Positions 9,016 through 18,422 of a stretch of DNA of 64,000 nucleotides are shown here, piece by piece; position 1 is the stretch's first letter; the number at the start of each line of letters is the position of its first letter. The notes under the pieces were generated by a model. The model was not told the DNA's origin. It ran no database searches and was given only the letters and a program-made list of their open reading frames with translations. This stretch comes from Cyclobacterium roseum. Lineage in GTDB: Bacteria; Bacteroidota; Bacteroidia; Cytophagales; Cyclobacteriaceae. Location of the stretch: NCBI RefSeq assembly GCF_010119225.1, contig NZ_WNKF01000001.1, positions 62,001 to 126,000 on the forward strand. The letters are read 5' to 3'. The position numbers and the translations under genes are program-made.

Positions 9016-10569
9016 ATGAAATATTTTCTCTATCTGTTGGTGGGTAATTTTCTACTACTGTTGATTTCCTGCGAATCCCGGAAAGCGTCAGAACCTATAC
9101 GGCCCAATATCCTGTTTATTTTTAGCGATGACCATGCCACACATGCCATAAAAGCCTATGGATCAAAGGAAAATAACCCGGAATTAGTCGATTTTCTTCA
9201 AACCCCAAACCTGGATAGAATAGCGAAGGAAGGCGTATTGTTTACCAATGCCTTTTGTACCAACTCCATTTGCGGTCCCAGCAGGGCGGTAATTTTGACC
9301 GGAAAACACAGCCATTTTAACGGGATGCTGAACAACGATACGACCTTTAATGCAGCCCAACAAACCTTTCCGAAACTTCTTCAGCGTTCTGGCTACCAGA
9401 CCGCCTGGATAGGGAAGTGGCACTTGTTGTCTGACCCTACCGGCTTTGACCATTGGTCGGTATTGACCCGAGGAAACGGGCAGGGTTCTTATTACAATCC
9501 GATCTTTACGGAAGCAGCCGGACAGCAGGAGGAAACGGGCTACACAGCTACTCTTATTACCGATAAAGCCATCGATTTTCTGAAAAAACAAACCGGGAAG
9601 GACAAGCCGTTTTTTCTGGCCTATTCCCATAAAACCCCTCATCGGGAATGGGTACCCGCCCCGGAGGAATACGATCTTTACAAAGACGTGGATCTACCCC
9701 TGCCTTCTAATTTTTACGATGAATACGAAAACCGGACCAGTGCTACCCGCGAACAGGAAATGGAGATCGCCGCCGATATGAACGAGCGGGACCTAAAGCT
9801 GATTTACCCGGATTATATGAACGAGGAACAGCTGGCCAAATTTGAAGCTGCCTATGGACCGGAAAACGAGGCATTCAGAGAAGCCAACCTTTCCGGTAAG
9901 GAATTGACCGAATGGAAATACCAACGGTACCTGAAAGATTACCTGCGGTCGGTAACCAGTATGGATAAGGAAATAGGAAGGGTGTTGGATTACCTGGAGG
10001 AGTCGGGCCTGGCGGAAAACACCATTGTGATTTACAGTTCGGACCAGGGGTTTTATTTAGGAGATCATGGCTGGTATGACAAGCGCTGGATGTACGAGGA
10101 ATCCTTGCGCATGCCCTTGCTCATAAAATGGCCTGGAGTAACGGAAGCAGGTCACCGGATCGACCACCTGGTGCAAAACCTGGATTTCGCCCAAACCATT
10201 CTGGACATGGCTGAAAGCCCCATTCCCGGGGACATGCAGGGCCGAAGCCTGGTACCCCTGTTGCAAAACCCGGAAGGTGTGCAAACCTGGAGGGAATACA
10301 TCTACTATCATTATTATGCCTATCCCGATTGGCATATGGTACGGCAGCATTACGGCATTCGCACCGATCGATACAAACTAATCCACTATTATACGATTGA
10401 TGAATGGGAGTTTTTTGATCTAAAGACTGACCCCAATGAAATGAACAGCCAGTATGGCGATCCGGAATATCAGGAACTTGTAAATTCAATGAAGGAACAG
10501 TTGCAGGAGGCCAGAATTCATTATGGGGATACCGTTAATTTGCAACCCACGTCGAAATACCACCGATAA
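9016..10569 (+). CDS. Sulfatase (S1 family), lipoprotein
   Basis: A 517-residue type I sulfatase. It begins with a lipoprotein signal (lipobox LISC, Cys about residue 20), then RPNILFIFSDDHATHA, whose Asp pair binds Ca2+. The formylglycine motif CGPSRAVILTGKH has its modified Cys at residue 86, so maturation by an FGE or anSME encoded elsewhere is needed. GKWHLL and SDQGFYLGDHGWYDKRWMYEE are further conserved active-site blocks. Sulfatases remove sulfate from algal glycans, glycosaminoglycans or small sulfate esters; the subfamily and substrate cannot be told by eye. Its stop overlaps the start of the next gene (TAATG at 10567-10571), which ties the two functionally. Confidence 0.93.
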   Translation: MKYFLYLLVGNFLLLLISCESRKASEPIRPNILFIFSDDHATHAIKAYGSKENNPELVDFLQTPNLDRIAKEGVLFTNAFCTNSICGPSRAVILTGKHSHFNGMLNNDTTFNAAQQTFPKLLQRSGYQTAWIGKWHLLSDPTGFDHWSVLTRGNGQGSYYNPIFTEAAGQQEETGYTATLITDKAIDFLKKQTGKDKPFFLAYSHKTPHREWVPAPEEYDLYKDVDLPLPSNFYDEYENRTSATREQEMEIAADMNERDLKLIYPDYMNEEQLAKFEAAYGPENEAFREANLSGKELTEWKYQRYLKDYLRSVTSMDKEIGRVLDYLEESGLAENTIVIYSSDQGFYLGDHGWYDKRWMYEESLRMPLLIKWPGVTEAGHRIDHLVQNLDFAQTILDMAESPIPGDMQGRSLVPLLQNPEGVQTWREYIYYHYYAYPDWHMVRQHYGIRTDRYKLIHYYTIDEWEFFDLKTDPNEMNSQYGDPEYQELVNSMKEQLQEARIHYGDTVNLQPTSKYHR

Positions 10570-11834
10570 TGATGAATAGAAGGAATTTTATCCGCTCATC
10601 GGCAGCTTGTAGTGCCCTGTTGGCGACCGGTCCGGCCTGGATGGGTAAGACAGCTAATAAAACCCCAGTACGGATTACTGAAGGGCCTTCCGGCCACTGG
10701 TTTGGGTATTACGACAAGTGGCAGGTGGATCCATCCGGACGCTATGCCTTGGGATGCCGGGTGGGCTTTGAAGGCAGGTCTCCGTTGGGTACTGACAAAC
10801 TGGAGATTGGATTGATCGACCTGGAAAATGGTAATCGCTGGAAGAAAATTGGTGAAACCCATGCCTGGAGCTGGCAACAGTCCTGCATGCTGCAGTGGAT
10901 ACCGGGTTCCGCTCATGAGCTGATTTGGAATGACCGGCAAAACGACAGCTATGTCAGCCGTATTTACCATATTCAAACCGGGCAAACCCGAACCTTGCCG
11001 GAGCCTGTTTATACGTTGGCTCCGAATGGTTCCTTTGGTATAGGAACAGCTTTTAATAGAATTCAGAACCTGCGGCCGGGCTATGGCTATGCGGGCATTC
11101 CCGATCCTTACCAGTCTATCAAAGCACCTGATGAGATAGGCTTGTATACCCTGGATTTAAAAACCGGGCGTACCACTTCTTTGCTGAGTTTAGCCGATTT
11201 GGCGGCAATTCCTCATTTGGGAGCGCATGTTTCTGACAATTGGCATTGGTTCAATCACTTGCTGGTGAGTCCCGATAGTGAACGGCTGCTCTTTCTTCAC
11301 CGCTGGCGACCCGAAATCCTGGACAATCAAATCATGGCAAGAACCGGCTTTGTCACCCGAATGATAACAGTCAATACAAGGGGGGAGGACCTATTTGTAG
11401 CGGATCCATCCGGAAATTCCTCCCATTTTGTCTGGAGGGACCCAAACCATATCTTCGTCTGGACCCGTCCCGTGGGTAAGCAAGCAGGATTTTGGTTAAT
11501 TAAAGACAAGACCGAAGAGATGGAGCTGATAGGAGAGGAGGCCATGGATCGAAACGGGCACAATACTTATGTCCCGCATACCAATGAAGAATGGGTCTTA
11601 AACGACACGTATCCGGATAAGGAAAGGATGATAACGCTTTATTTGTACCACATTCCCAGCAATAAAAAGGTCATTTTAGGGAAGTTCCATTCTCCGGAGC
11701 GTTTCGTGGGGGAATGGCGTTGCGACTTGCACCCACGTTGCGACCAGCAGGGAAGGAGGGTGTTTTTTGATTCCACCCACGAAGGTAGCCGGCAAATGTA
11801 TTACCTAAACATTTCAGATATCGTGGGTACTTGA
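10569..11834 (+). CDS. Exported beta-propeller-like protein of unknown function, coupled to the sulfatase
   Basis: A 421-residue protein beginning with a Tat-like signal (RRNFIRSSAACSALLATG, residues 4-21). The rest has no catalytic motif I recognise. It shows repeated propeller-blade phrases such as YYDKWQVDPSGRYALGCR, LIWNDRQNDSYVSRIYHI, LVSPDSERLLFLHRW and HPRCDQQGRRVFFDST, resembling TolB/oligogalacturonate-lyase-type six- or seven-bladed propellers. The final block, a conserved 'H-P-R-x-D' followed by an 'F-D-S-T-H-E-G' stretch, is what these secreted propeller proteins typically end with. Overlap with the sulfatase stop suggests joint translation and a shared substrate. It may be a lyase or a glycan-binding protein, and this cannot be decided here. 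An alternative start is the second Met at 10572. Confidence 0.7.
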   Translation: MMNRRNFIRSSAACSALLATGPAWMGKTANKTPVRITEGPSGHWFGYYDKWQVDPSGRYALGCRVGFEGRSPLGTDKLEIGLIDLENGNRWKKIGETHAWSWQQSCMLQWIPGSAHELIWNDRQNDSYVSRIYHIQTGQTRTLPEPVYTLAPNGSFGIGTAFNRIQNLRPGYGYAGIPDPYQSIKAPDEIGLYTLDLKTGRTTSLLSLADLAAIPHLGAHVSDNWHWFNHLLVSPDSERLLFLHRWRPEILDNQIMARTGFVTRMITVNTRGEDLFVADPSGNSSHFVWRDPNHIFVWTRPVGKQAGFWLIKDKTEEMELIGEEAMDRNGHNTYVPHTNEEWVLNDTYPDKERMITLYLYHIPSNKKVILGKFHSPERFVGEWRCDLHPRCDQQGRRVFFDSTHEGSRQMYYLNISDIVGT

Positions 11835-11968
11835 ATCTTTATTAGCCGCTTTCTCCCCCTCCCTCCATCATTCCCCAAATGTATTTCGATGGCATAGTAC
11901 CTACCGATGGTGCTATAGCCCGGTTTTACGTTGCTGTCCTCTGTATTTTTCAGAAGATACTTCCGTTT

Positions 11969-13177
11969 TCACTCATGATGTATCCCATACAGTTGATCGG
12001 CAAAATCCATAAAACGATCCCAATCGTAAGGGGTCAGGTTATGTTTACCTTCCCGAATATGGTGTCCGGCATAAGGCAAATGTACGGGCGATTCAACGTC
12101 GGGAAGGGCGGATGGGAAGCGGCCCTCCATACCGTATATTTCGCGATGTACCCGGGTTCCAAGGCTTAGGGAGAGAAACTCTCCTTTCGGATCCGCCCAT
12201 TCGTCTTCAGAGGCACTCGCTACATACACGGCTCGGGGAGCAATGGCCGCAACCAGCATGTGTTGATCCAGGGGAAGTAGTTCTTCGCGGTCGTTGTATT
12301 GATTGAAATTATCCGTAAACCAATAGGGGAAATTGGTATTGATTCTTTTGACCGTTTCTCCAAACTTTCTTCGAGACAACGCAGCCCCTCCACACCCGGA
12401 TTCATTCGAAATGGTGATGGCCCAGCGGGTATCTTGTGCTCCGGTCCAGAGAGAGGCTTTTCCTCCTCTGGAATGGCCTACCACGGCAGCTCTATTGGCA
12501 TCAATAAGCGGGTCTGCTTCGAAATAGTCCATGGCTCTCATCGCGCCCCAGGCCCAGGATCCCAGGCCCCGCATCCCGTTATCCATTTCCAGTTGCTCGG
12601 GATACAAGGTATTCAGGATATCCTCCTTAAACGTATCGTTGTTATCATCCGAAACGTCTTTCACATGAAAAGTTGCCGCAGCAAACCCTCTTTCTACAAT
12701 AGCTTCGGCGGGCCAGAATCCCATTTTCACGTTTCGGGTAGGATCAATATTTTCCGGGTCCCGGTGTGTAATCAGTAAAAATACCGGGGCTGGTTTGCTC
12801 GTCTGGGTTGGAACAAACAAAATCAGTCGAATGGTGATGTTTTTTCCATTCCGCTCCACTTGAATGTCGATTTCCTTCAAATGGGCACTGCCGCCCATCG
12901 CCTGCTTATCTTCCGAGACAAGTTGGAAACGTATATTATCCAATTCCCGGGGAAGTTGTCCGTACACCTGATTTTCAAACAAGGTAATAATCTCCTTCCT
13001 TCTCCGAAACTCCCAATCCTGAACGGTTTCAATTACTTGTCCTTTTTGAGATACAAAAGGATCGGGTAGGGAGAAAGAGGGAACGTTGGACTCATCGTAA
13101 TTAAATACCTCCTGTGCAGGGGTCCGGTAAGCAAACAGCACGTATAATGAAAGGAATAATAAATATTTGAATGTCAT
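11969..13177 (-). CDS. CE15-like (glucuronoyl esterase family) alpha/beta-hydrolase
   Basis: A 402-residue secreted hydrolase with a signal peptide (residues 1-21, cleavage near TPAQE). The nucleophile motif is GHSRGGKASLW with Ser236. The block SNESGCGGAALSRR places a Glu at residue 259, 23 residues after the Ser. This is the spacing of Ser and Glu in fungal glucuronoyl esterases (S213/E236 in the Thermothelomyces enzyme, from memory). A C-terminal His in the EGKHNLTPYDWDRF region would complete the triad. CE15 enzymes cleave esters between glucuronic acid and lignin alcohols. Marine members with GHSR rather than GCSR often have uncertain natural substrates. It converges on the propeller gene with a 134-bp gap. 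A paralogue lies at 26045. Confidence 0.82.
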   Translation of the reverse strand: MTFKYLLFLSLYVLFAYRTPAQEVFNYDESNVPSFSLPDPFVSQKGQVIETVQDWEFRRRKEIITLFENQVYGQLPRELDNIRFQLVSEDKQAMGGSAHLKEIDIQVERNGKNITIRLILFVPTQTSKPAPVFLLITHRDPENIDPTRNVKMGFWPAEAIVERGFAAATFHVKDVSDDNNDTFKEDILNTLYPEQLEMDNGMRGLGSWAWGAMRAMDYFEADPLIDANRAAVVGHSRGGKASLWTGAQDTRWAITISNESGCGGAALSRRKFGETVKRINTNFPYWFTDNFNQYNDREELLPLDQHMLVAAIAPRAVYVASASEDEWADPKGEFLSLSLGTRVHREIYGMEGRFPSALPDVESPVHLPYAGHHIREGKHNLTPYDWDRFMDFADQLYGIHHE

Positions 13178-13301
13178 GGGAAGTTATTGAATTGGGTTTC
13201 TATTAGGGATATATAGCATGCAATATAAAAAATCCTACCAATTTACTGAAGAGGATCTTCCGTAAGTTGGCAGGAGTCTTTGATTAAAGGTTGCTGGTAA
13301 T

Positions 13302-15806
13302 TTAATTTTTTGTTTCAATTAAGATGACACCATTTTTAGCCTTTTTCCCAAACAAATTAGTTTGGTCTCCTTTCATCACCTGGATGGATTTAATACTTTC
13401 GGAACGGGTATTGCTTAAGGTAATGTTATTTTTCTGCACTACGCCATCGATAAGAATCAAGGGGTCCTTCGAGGAATCAAAAGGCTCGGACTGAAACTGG
13501 TTTGCATAGTCGATTTTTCTGACCCCATTTATCCGTAATGCTTCCTGCACTTTTTGTATGGTTTCCATTTTAATTCCTTTGGCTGCATAAAATACCACTT
13601 CGATTTTATCCGGATTCCATTGTTGGTATCGGATGATGCTTTTGATACTATTCGATAGACCTATGGATAAAGGAAGGGTAAATCCATCAATGGTAAGGTA
13701 GTCTTTGTTGATAATTTTCAGAGAAACTTTTTTTGTCAGGGGTGGAAGAGCCGGCATCTTATTCATTCCTGCGTTTGATGCTCCGTATCCATTGACGGTT
13801 ATTTCCTCTCCATACATTTTTTTCTGAGATGGAGGTAGTGGAATGTCTTTTTCAAGAAGCCGAAAGGTAATTGGGAGGATGACATGGTATTCATCTTTGG
13901 GATCAACAGGCTCAAGAGCCGGGATATCTTCTAACACCTCAAGTAACATTTGCTGAATTTCGGACGAGAGTGGATCGATAACTTGGTAATCGACTACCTT
14001 ACCCAGCCTATCGGTTCTAATTTGAATCAGGCTCGTACCTACAGTTACGTTTTTTCGGTCAATTGACGGATAGGTTAGGTTTTTTGTAAAATGTCTGGTG
14101 GCTTCCGAACCCAAGGTAATGGCACCGGACTTCAGGTCGTTGGTGGGTTTAGTATCGGTCTCAATTTTGGAAATATGTAGGGATGAGGTTGGTCTATCTT
14201 TTTCAATTTCAGCAGATTCGATTGCCTCGTTTGGAAATACAGGGTCAGGATTAACCACCTTTCTGTTTCGGGTCGCGTCCAATTTACCTGAAATGAAGAG
14301 TTTGGTGTGCACAACCACGGGTACGGTTTTTCCATTTTGAATACCTGGATTCCACTGCGGAGCCTTCTGACTGCTGACAGCCTTCAACAGCTGCTGGTCA
14401 ACGGTGCTATTGAAGCTTTTTCGGATGACCGGATGGAGCAGGGCTCCTTCCTGGTCGATAATAAACTCCAACTCCACCGGACCTGAGGCAGGTGCCAGCT
14501 CCTCCTGATAGGGTTGCAGGCCTTGCTGGAGGTAGTCGTACCAACTGTCCCAACCAGATTCCGGGATTGGTTTATGGTCAACCTTATCAAAAGTAAGTGC
14601 ATTGCCATACTGCCGGACCATGGTTGAATTGGAACGAAGGGTTTCTATCAGTTCCAAAACCTTGAAATAGTCGTTTTCATTTTGGATTCCCAGAAATTCA
14701 TAGGAAAGTTCCCCTAGTTGGGCGACCAAACGCTGGTCTTCCAATATACCAATGCTTTCGTAGTGTACCGGGTTTTTCACGTTTTTGACTTTGATCCCTA
14801 CCTGAATGGAATCCTGGGCAGCAAGGATTTGACTTTTAAGTTGATGCACCGGGCGGGTGTTTATTTTGCTAAATAAGGTAACCCCTTCTTTGGTTTTCAT
14901 GGAGACCAATCCAAAAAGCATCGCCATAAGGGGTAGCAACATCACTATTTTCAACCAATTGGTTTTTTGGGCTCGTTTCATCATTAGGATTCTGTTTAGG
15001 GTGGTGGACCTTACAAAATAACTTCCTAAGGGCAAGTCCAGCCCTTTGAAGGCCATCCTGGCAATGAGTTGCGCATAGGATAGTTTGTTTTCTGTATGTT
15101 GCAACACCCGAGCGTCTGCCTGGTATTCATGGAGGTCTACCAATGCCATGCGCATTAGGTGGATCATTGGGTTAAACCAGAAAAGGATGCTGAGTGCCTG
15201 ATAGTACAGCACATCGTAGGTATGCCGCTGCCTTACGTGTTCCAGCTCATGCGCCAATATTTGCTCTTTTTCCTGATGCTGCAACTGTGGATTGTCCACC
15301 CAAAAGATTTTATCTAAGAAAGAAAAAACCGGAGCCATGCCGTACGTTGGAACTTTAAAATAGTTCCCCTTTAGGATATAGACCGTTTGATACCATCCCC
15401 TTTCGACTAATTGCCTTAATTGTAAATATTGCCACAATAAGTGACAAAAAAGTATCATTGCCACGATCAGGTAACTTAAAAAGAGGTAATCGGTAATTCC
15501 CCATAGGACGGGTAATTTACTGCCCGTAACCGTTACTTCCGGTAAGCCAAACGTTCCAACGATTTCCGATGTTTCCATAACATCGAATGCTTTTAAAAAG
15601 GCGGTATCTTCCAGCGATATGCTGGGCTTATCAAACGTTACCGGGATTTCCACCAATGGAAATAGAATTGCTAACAGGGGAGTTATCAATAAAAAAATCC
15701 GGTTGAATAAAAAAGTTTTTTCGTTTTTCAGGAATACCCAATAAAGTCCATAGAAAAAGCCAAGACAGAATGTACTTTGCCATACATAATTGATAATGGT
15801 TGCCAT
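13302..15806 (-). CDS. M56 family BlaR1/MecR1-like membrane metallopeptidase with TonB_C and plug-like C-terminal domains
   Basis: An 834-residue protein. Residues 1-320 hold membrane segments and a cytosolic zinc-peptidase domain with the motif ILAHELEHVRQRH (HExxH), as in BlaR1/MecR1, which cleave the BlaI/MecI repressor after sensing a signal. The long periplasmic part then contains two TonB C-terminal-like domains (around GPVELEFIIDQEGAL and SLIQIRTDRLGKVVDYQV) and ends with a segment (PLILIDGV, then NGVILIETKN) that resembles the plug entry of TonB-dependent receptors. This modular form is typical of Bacteroidota, where the M56 gene normally follows a blaI-type repressor gene. None is present upstream here. 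The start at 15806 gives the first membrane segment directly. Confidence 0.88.
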   Translation of the reverse strand: MATIINYVWQSTFCLGFFYGLYWVFLKNEKTFLFNRIFLLITPLLAILFPLVEIPVTFDKPSISLEDTAFLKAFDVMETSEIVGTFGLPEVTVTGSKLPVLWGITDYLFLSYLIVAMILFCHLLWQYLQLRQLVERGWYQTVYILKGNYFKVPTYGMAPVFSFLDKIFWVDNPQLQHQEKEQILAHELEHVRQRHTYDVLYYQALSILFWFNPMIHLMRMALVDLHEYQADARVLQHTENKLSYAQLIARMAFKGLDLPLGSYFVRSTTLNRILMMKRAQKTNWLKIVMLLPLMAMLFGLVSMKTKEGVTLFSKINTRPVHQLKSQILAAQDSIQVGIKVKNVKNPVHYESIGILEDQRLVAQLGELSYEFLGIQNENDYFKVLELIETLRSNSTMVRQYGNALTFDKVDHKPIPESGWDSWYDYLQQGLQPYQEELAPASGPVELEFIIDQEGALLHPVIRKSFNSTVDQQLLKAVSSQKAPQWNPGIQNGKTVPVVVHTKLFISGKLDATRNRKVVNPDPVFPNEAIESAEIEKDRPTSSLHISKIETDTKPTNDLKSGAITLGSEATRHFTKNLTYPSIDRKNVTVGTSLIQIRTDRLGKVVDYQVIDPLSSEIQQMLLEVLEDIPALEPVDPKDEYHVILPITFRLLEKDIPLPPSQKKMYGEEITVNGYGASNAGMNKMPALPPLTKKVSLKIINKDYLTIDGFTLPLSIGLSNSIKSIIRYQQWNPDKIEVVFYAAKGIKMETIQKVQEALRINGVRKIDYANQFQSEPFDSSKDPLILIDGVVQKNNITLSNTRSESIKSIQVMKGDQTNLFGKKAKNGVILIETKN

Positions 15807-15869
15807 ATTTATTCAGTTTACCAGTTGGATGATTTTAAATGGGTGATGGATACGCTCATGAGGTTTTCA

Positions 15870-15886
15870 AATACAAACATTGTATT
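15870..15886. promoter_or_regulatory. Inverted repeat resembling a BlaI/MecI-type operator upstream of the M56 gene
   Basis: AATACAA and TTGTATT form a perfect 7-bp inverted repeat with a 3-bp spacer, about 64 bp upstream of the M56 start. It contains the TACA...TGTA core known from BlaI/MecI operators, though with a longer spacer than the staphylococcal sites. On the minus strand it overlaps a -7-like TGTATTTG. Assignment as a repressor site is inference. Confidence 0.35.
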
Positions 15887-16257
15887 CCTCATTTGCAGGA
15901 AGGATTTAGCATACCTTTTCTTTTACTATAATAAATGAATTCGATGCATGTCTTTAAATCGACCTGTAGAACGAAATAAACTTAACCATTTAGTTTTAAA
16001 CATCCAAATCAAAGACAATTTTTTTTTAAAGAAATCAGAAAAAGGTATGAGAAGTATGAAAGAATGGCCTGGGCGGTTGGGAAATGGTCCGGAAGGAAAA
16101 TGTTAGTTTGGATTTCAGTAAATGGCAAGCTTTTTAATTCGCAGGATTGGAACAGCTTTTGCTTTATATAGTTTTCATTTAGATATACGAAATTAGATAA
16201 CCATACCTTTTTATATAGAATTAAATTGTATTGTGTTAGGGTATAATAATTTATTTG

Positions 16258-16265
16258 TATATTTG
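16258..16265 (+). promoter_or_regulatory. Candidate -7 promoter element of the HTH gene
   Basis: TATATTTG matches TAnnTTTG exactly, about 50 bp before the ATG at 16315. The nearest TTG upstream (16231-16233) is 24 bp away, longer than usual, so the -33 element is uncertain. Confidence 0.4.
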
Positions 16266-16314
16266 GCGGAAATAAAGTTTATTTATATATCGATCAATTA
16301 AAATCAATTTATTA

Positions 16315-16734
16315 ATGACTATTCAGGAGTTTTTAAACAAGTATGCAGATCTTTCAAAATCAGATGCTATCGTTTACATGGAAGATGCAGAAGGCAACGT
16401 ATTTCACTCAATAGATGAAGCACACAAGAAGGGCACGCATCCATTCGTTACAAAGAATGTAAAAGATACTGCACTTGCTGACCTGGGTGAGCTTGGAATT
16501 CATTCTAAAAATGAGGCTTCAAAATTTATTGGTTTACTTCAGTTTATTTATGGAGTAGAAGGTAAAGGTGACAAGCCAATGAGTAGGGGAAGGAGAACTT
16601 ATTCAGATCAGGAAAAAGCGAATATCCTCAAAGCCTGGAAAAAAGCAGAAGCAGAAGGTAAAACAAAAGCCGACTTTAGTAAAGAGACAGGTGTTACCTA
16701 TCAAACCTTATTCAAGTGGATTAAAGAGGCCTGA
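16315..16734 (+). CDS. Small protein with C-terminal transposase-like helix-turn-helix
   Basis: A 139-residue protein. The N-terminal 85 residues (acidic, with a predicted helix-rich fold around FLNKYADLSKSDAIVYMED) match no family I know. A basic linker, MSRGRRTYSDQEK, leads to a helix-turn-helix at about residues 105-139 (KADFSKETGVTYQTLFKWIKEA), of the type found at the N-terminus of IS3/IS66-style transposases and in small regulators. There is no catalytic domain and no flanking inverted repeat, so it is not an insertion sequence. It is probably a DNA-binding regulator or nucleoid-type protein. It is monocistronic: a 508-bp AT-rich region lies upstream and a strong hairpin downstream. Function unknown. 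Confidence 0.7.
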   Translation: MTIQEFLNKYADLSKSDAIVYMEDAEGNVFHSIDEAHKKGTHPFVTKNVKDTALADLGELGIHSKNEASKFIGLLQFIYGVEGKGDKPMSRGRRTYSDQEKANILKAWKKAEAEGKTKADFSKETGVTYQTLFKWIKEA

Positions 16735-16813
16735 TAGCCCGCTAATCCATCTATATCATGGCTCCCCATCATTATTAGTAATAGGGTGACGTGGCTTGTG
16801 ATGTAGAAAAGTG

Positions 16814-16847
16814 AAAAGCCTCCTTTTGGTTAAAAGGAGGCTTTTTT
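16814..16847. terminator. Strong bidirectional terminator between the HTH gene and tRNA-Arg
   Basis: A perfect 14-bp stem (16814-16827 with 16832-16845) closes a GGTT tetraloop. T-rich flanks on both sides (T run to 16847 on the plus strand, four T on the minus strand) let it serve the HTH gene on the plus strand and the tRNA on the minus strand. Confidence 0.9.
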
Positions 16848-16848
16848 G

Positions 16849-16922
16849 TACACCCGGAAGGATTCGAACCCTCAACCCTCGGAGCCGAAATCCGATATTC
16901 TATCCAGTTGAACTACGGGTGC
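16849..16922 (-). tRNA. tRNA-Arg (anticodon UCG)
   Basis: The minus strand folds as a complete 74-nt tRNA. The acceptor stem is GCACCCG with CGGGTGT (a G-U pair at the end) and discriminator A. The anticodon stem TCGGA/TCCGA encloses the loop TTTCGGC, giving anticodon UCG for the CGA codon. The T arm GAGGG/CCTTC has the loop TTCGAAT. No CCA is encoded: the genomic bases after the discriminator are CAA. Confidence 0.95.
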
Positions 16923-16960
16923 CTTTTGCGTTAGTGTGGCGCAAAAGTAATAAAATTTAT

Positions 16961-18175
16961 TTAAGGTTTCAGTACATTTTGTACTTTTTCTGCAGCTTCT
17001 TTTAAAGTAATGGCAGAGGTAACTTTTAGGCCCGATTCATCGATTATTTTCGCACCCTCCTCGGCATTGGTTCCCTGCAATCGAACGATAATGGGGACGC
17101 GTATGTCTCCGATTGATTTGTAGGCTTCCACCACCCCTGTAGCAATCCGGTCACAACGAACGATACCTCCAAAGACATTGATGAGTATGGCCTTTACTTT
17201 GGGATCTTTAAGGATTATCCTAAATCCAGCTTCTACCGTCTGGGCATTAGCCCCTCCTCCAACATCCAGAAAATTGGCTGGTTCGCCACCTGAAAGTTTG
17301 ATCATATCCATGGTGGCCATTGCCAGACCTGCGCCGTTAACCATACAGCCAACGTTCCCATCAAGTTTGACATAGTTCAGGCCTGATTCCCCGGCTTCTA
17401 CTTCCAACGGATCCTCTTCGGCAATATCCCGCATCGCTGCAAGAGACTTGTTTCTGAAAAGAGCATTGTCGTCCAGGTTTACTTTTGCATCTACAGCGAG
17501 TATTTGATCATCAGAGGTTTTTAATACCGGATTGATTTCGAATTGTGAGGCATCGGTAGCATCATAAGCCGCATACAAGGCCAGAATAAATTTGACCATC
17601 TCTTTAAAAGCATTTCCTTCCAAACCAAGTTGGAAAGCCACTTTTCTTGCCTGGTAGGCCTGAATACCCAAAGATGGATCTACCCACTCCTTAATAATTT
17701 TTTCAGGGGTATGCTCAGCTACCTCCTCAATGTCCATTCCGCCTTCCGTGGATGCCATGATTACGTTACTGCCCGTGGCCCTGTCAAGCAGGATGGACAG
17801 GTAATATTCTTTTGGTTCTGATTTTCCAGGGTAATAAACATCCTGGGCTACCAAAATTTTCTTCACCAATTTTCCGTCCTCACCAGTTTGGATGGTTACA
17901 AGGGTTCCGTTTAATATATTTTTTGCCTTCTCCGGAACCTCTTCCAGCGATTTGGCCAAAACCACCCCTCGTGAGCCGGTTTCCTTTATCTCCCCTTTTC
18001 CTCTTCCTCCAGCGTGGATCTGCGCTTTTAACACGTACCAGGAAGTGCCGGTATCTGCATTCAGCTTTTTTGCAGCCTCTAAGGCTGCTTCGGGACTGTC
18101 TGCTACGATTCCTTCCTGTATTTTTACTCCGTAAGATTTTAAAACTTCCTTGGCTTGATATTCGTGTATATTCAT
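16961..18175 (-). CDS. sucC: Succinate--CoA ligase (ADP-forming) subunit beta
   Basis: A 404-residue ATP-grasp subunit of succinyl-CoA synthetase, which makes ATP or GTP from succinyl-CoA in the citric acid cycle. The ATG at 18175 is chosen because the protein then starts [16 protein letters not shown], the invariant opening of SucC. An upstream in-frame ATG at 18208 adds eleven unconserved residues. The lid and nucleotide-binding region [17 protein letters not shown], the Mg-site segment FEINPV and the CoA-ligase domain blocks [13 protein letters not shown] and [13 protein letters not shown] are all intact. sucD is not adjacent, as is common in this phylum. Confidence 0.96.
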   Translation of the reverse strand: MNIHEYQAKEVLKSYGVKIQEGIVADSPEAALEAAKKLNADTGTSWYVLKAQIHAGGRGKGEIKETGSRGVVLAKSLEEVPEKAKNILNGTLVTIQTGEDGKLVKKILVAQDVYYPGKSEPKEYYLSILLDRATGSNVIMASTEGGMDIEEVAEHTPEKIIKEWVDPSLGIQAYQARKVAFQLGLEGNAFKEMVKFILALYAAYDATDASQFEINPVLKTSDDQILAVDAKVNLDDNALFRNKSLAAMRDIAEEDPLEVEAGESGLNYVKLDGNVGCMVNGAGLAMATMDMIKLSGGEPANFLDVGGGANAQTVEAGFRIILKDPKVKAILINVFGGIVRCDRIATGVVEAYKSIGDIRVPIIVRLQGTNAEEGAKIIDESGLKVTSAITLKEAAEKVQNVLKP

Positions 18176-18422
18176 TCGGATCAAATTTTTGCCCGAAGTT
18201 AATGTCAAATGTCCGATAATTCAAGGTTTGCTTTGGCCTTTTTGGCCAAACGGGGAAAGATTGTCGTTCTATTCTATTAATAAAAAGGCTATACCATTAT
18301 AAATCAGAAGAATACCAAAATTGCCGGCGATTAACGAAGACCGTGTCCTGCTTTTTTAAATTTTTGATTAATTTTACCCATGTTCTCTTATTTCAATACC
18401 TTTTAATATAGTACCCCTGTCT

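Larger units (their letters stand above)
15807..16314. other. 508-bp intergenic region between the M56 gene and the HTH gene
   Basis: This AT-rich stretch between divergent genes has no open frame above about 25 codons that looks real. In particular no BlaI/MecI-type winged-helix repressor is encoded on either strand. It contains a dyad at 15870-15886 and a -7-like element at 16258-16265, listed separately. Confidence 0.7.

Noticed and set aside
15807-16314. Hidden BlaI/MecI-type gene
   Set aside because: No frame of about 120 codons on either strand; only a 24-codon frame was found upstream of the M56 start.
16315-16734. Insertion-sequence OrfA
   Set aside because: The HTH resembles a transposase, but there is no OrfB, no terminal inverted repeat and no target duplication; the gene has its own terminator.
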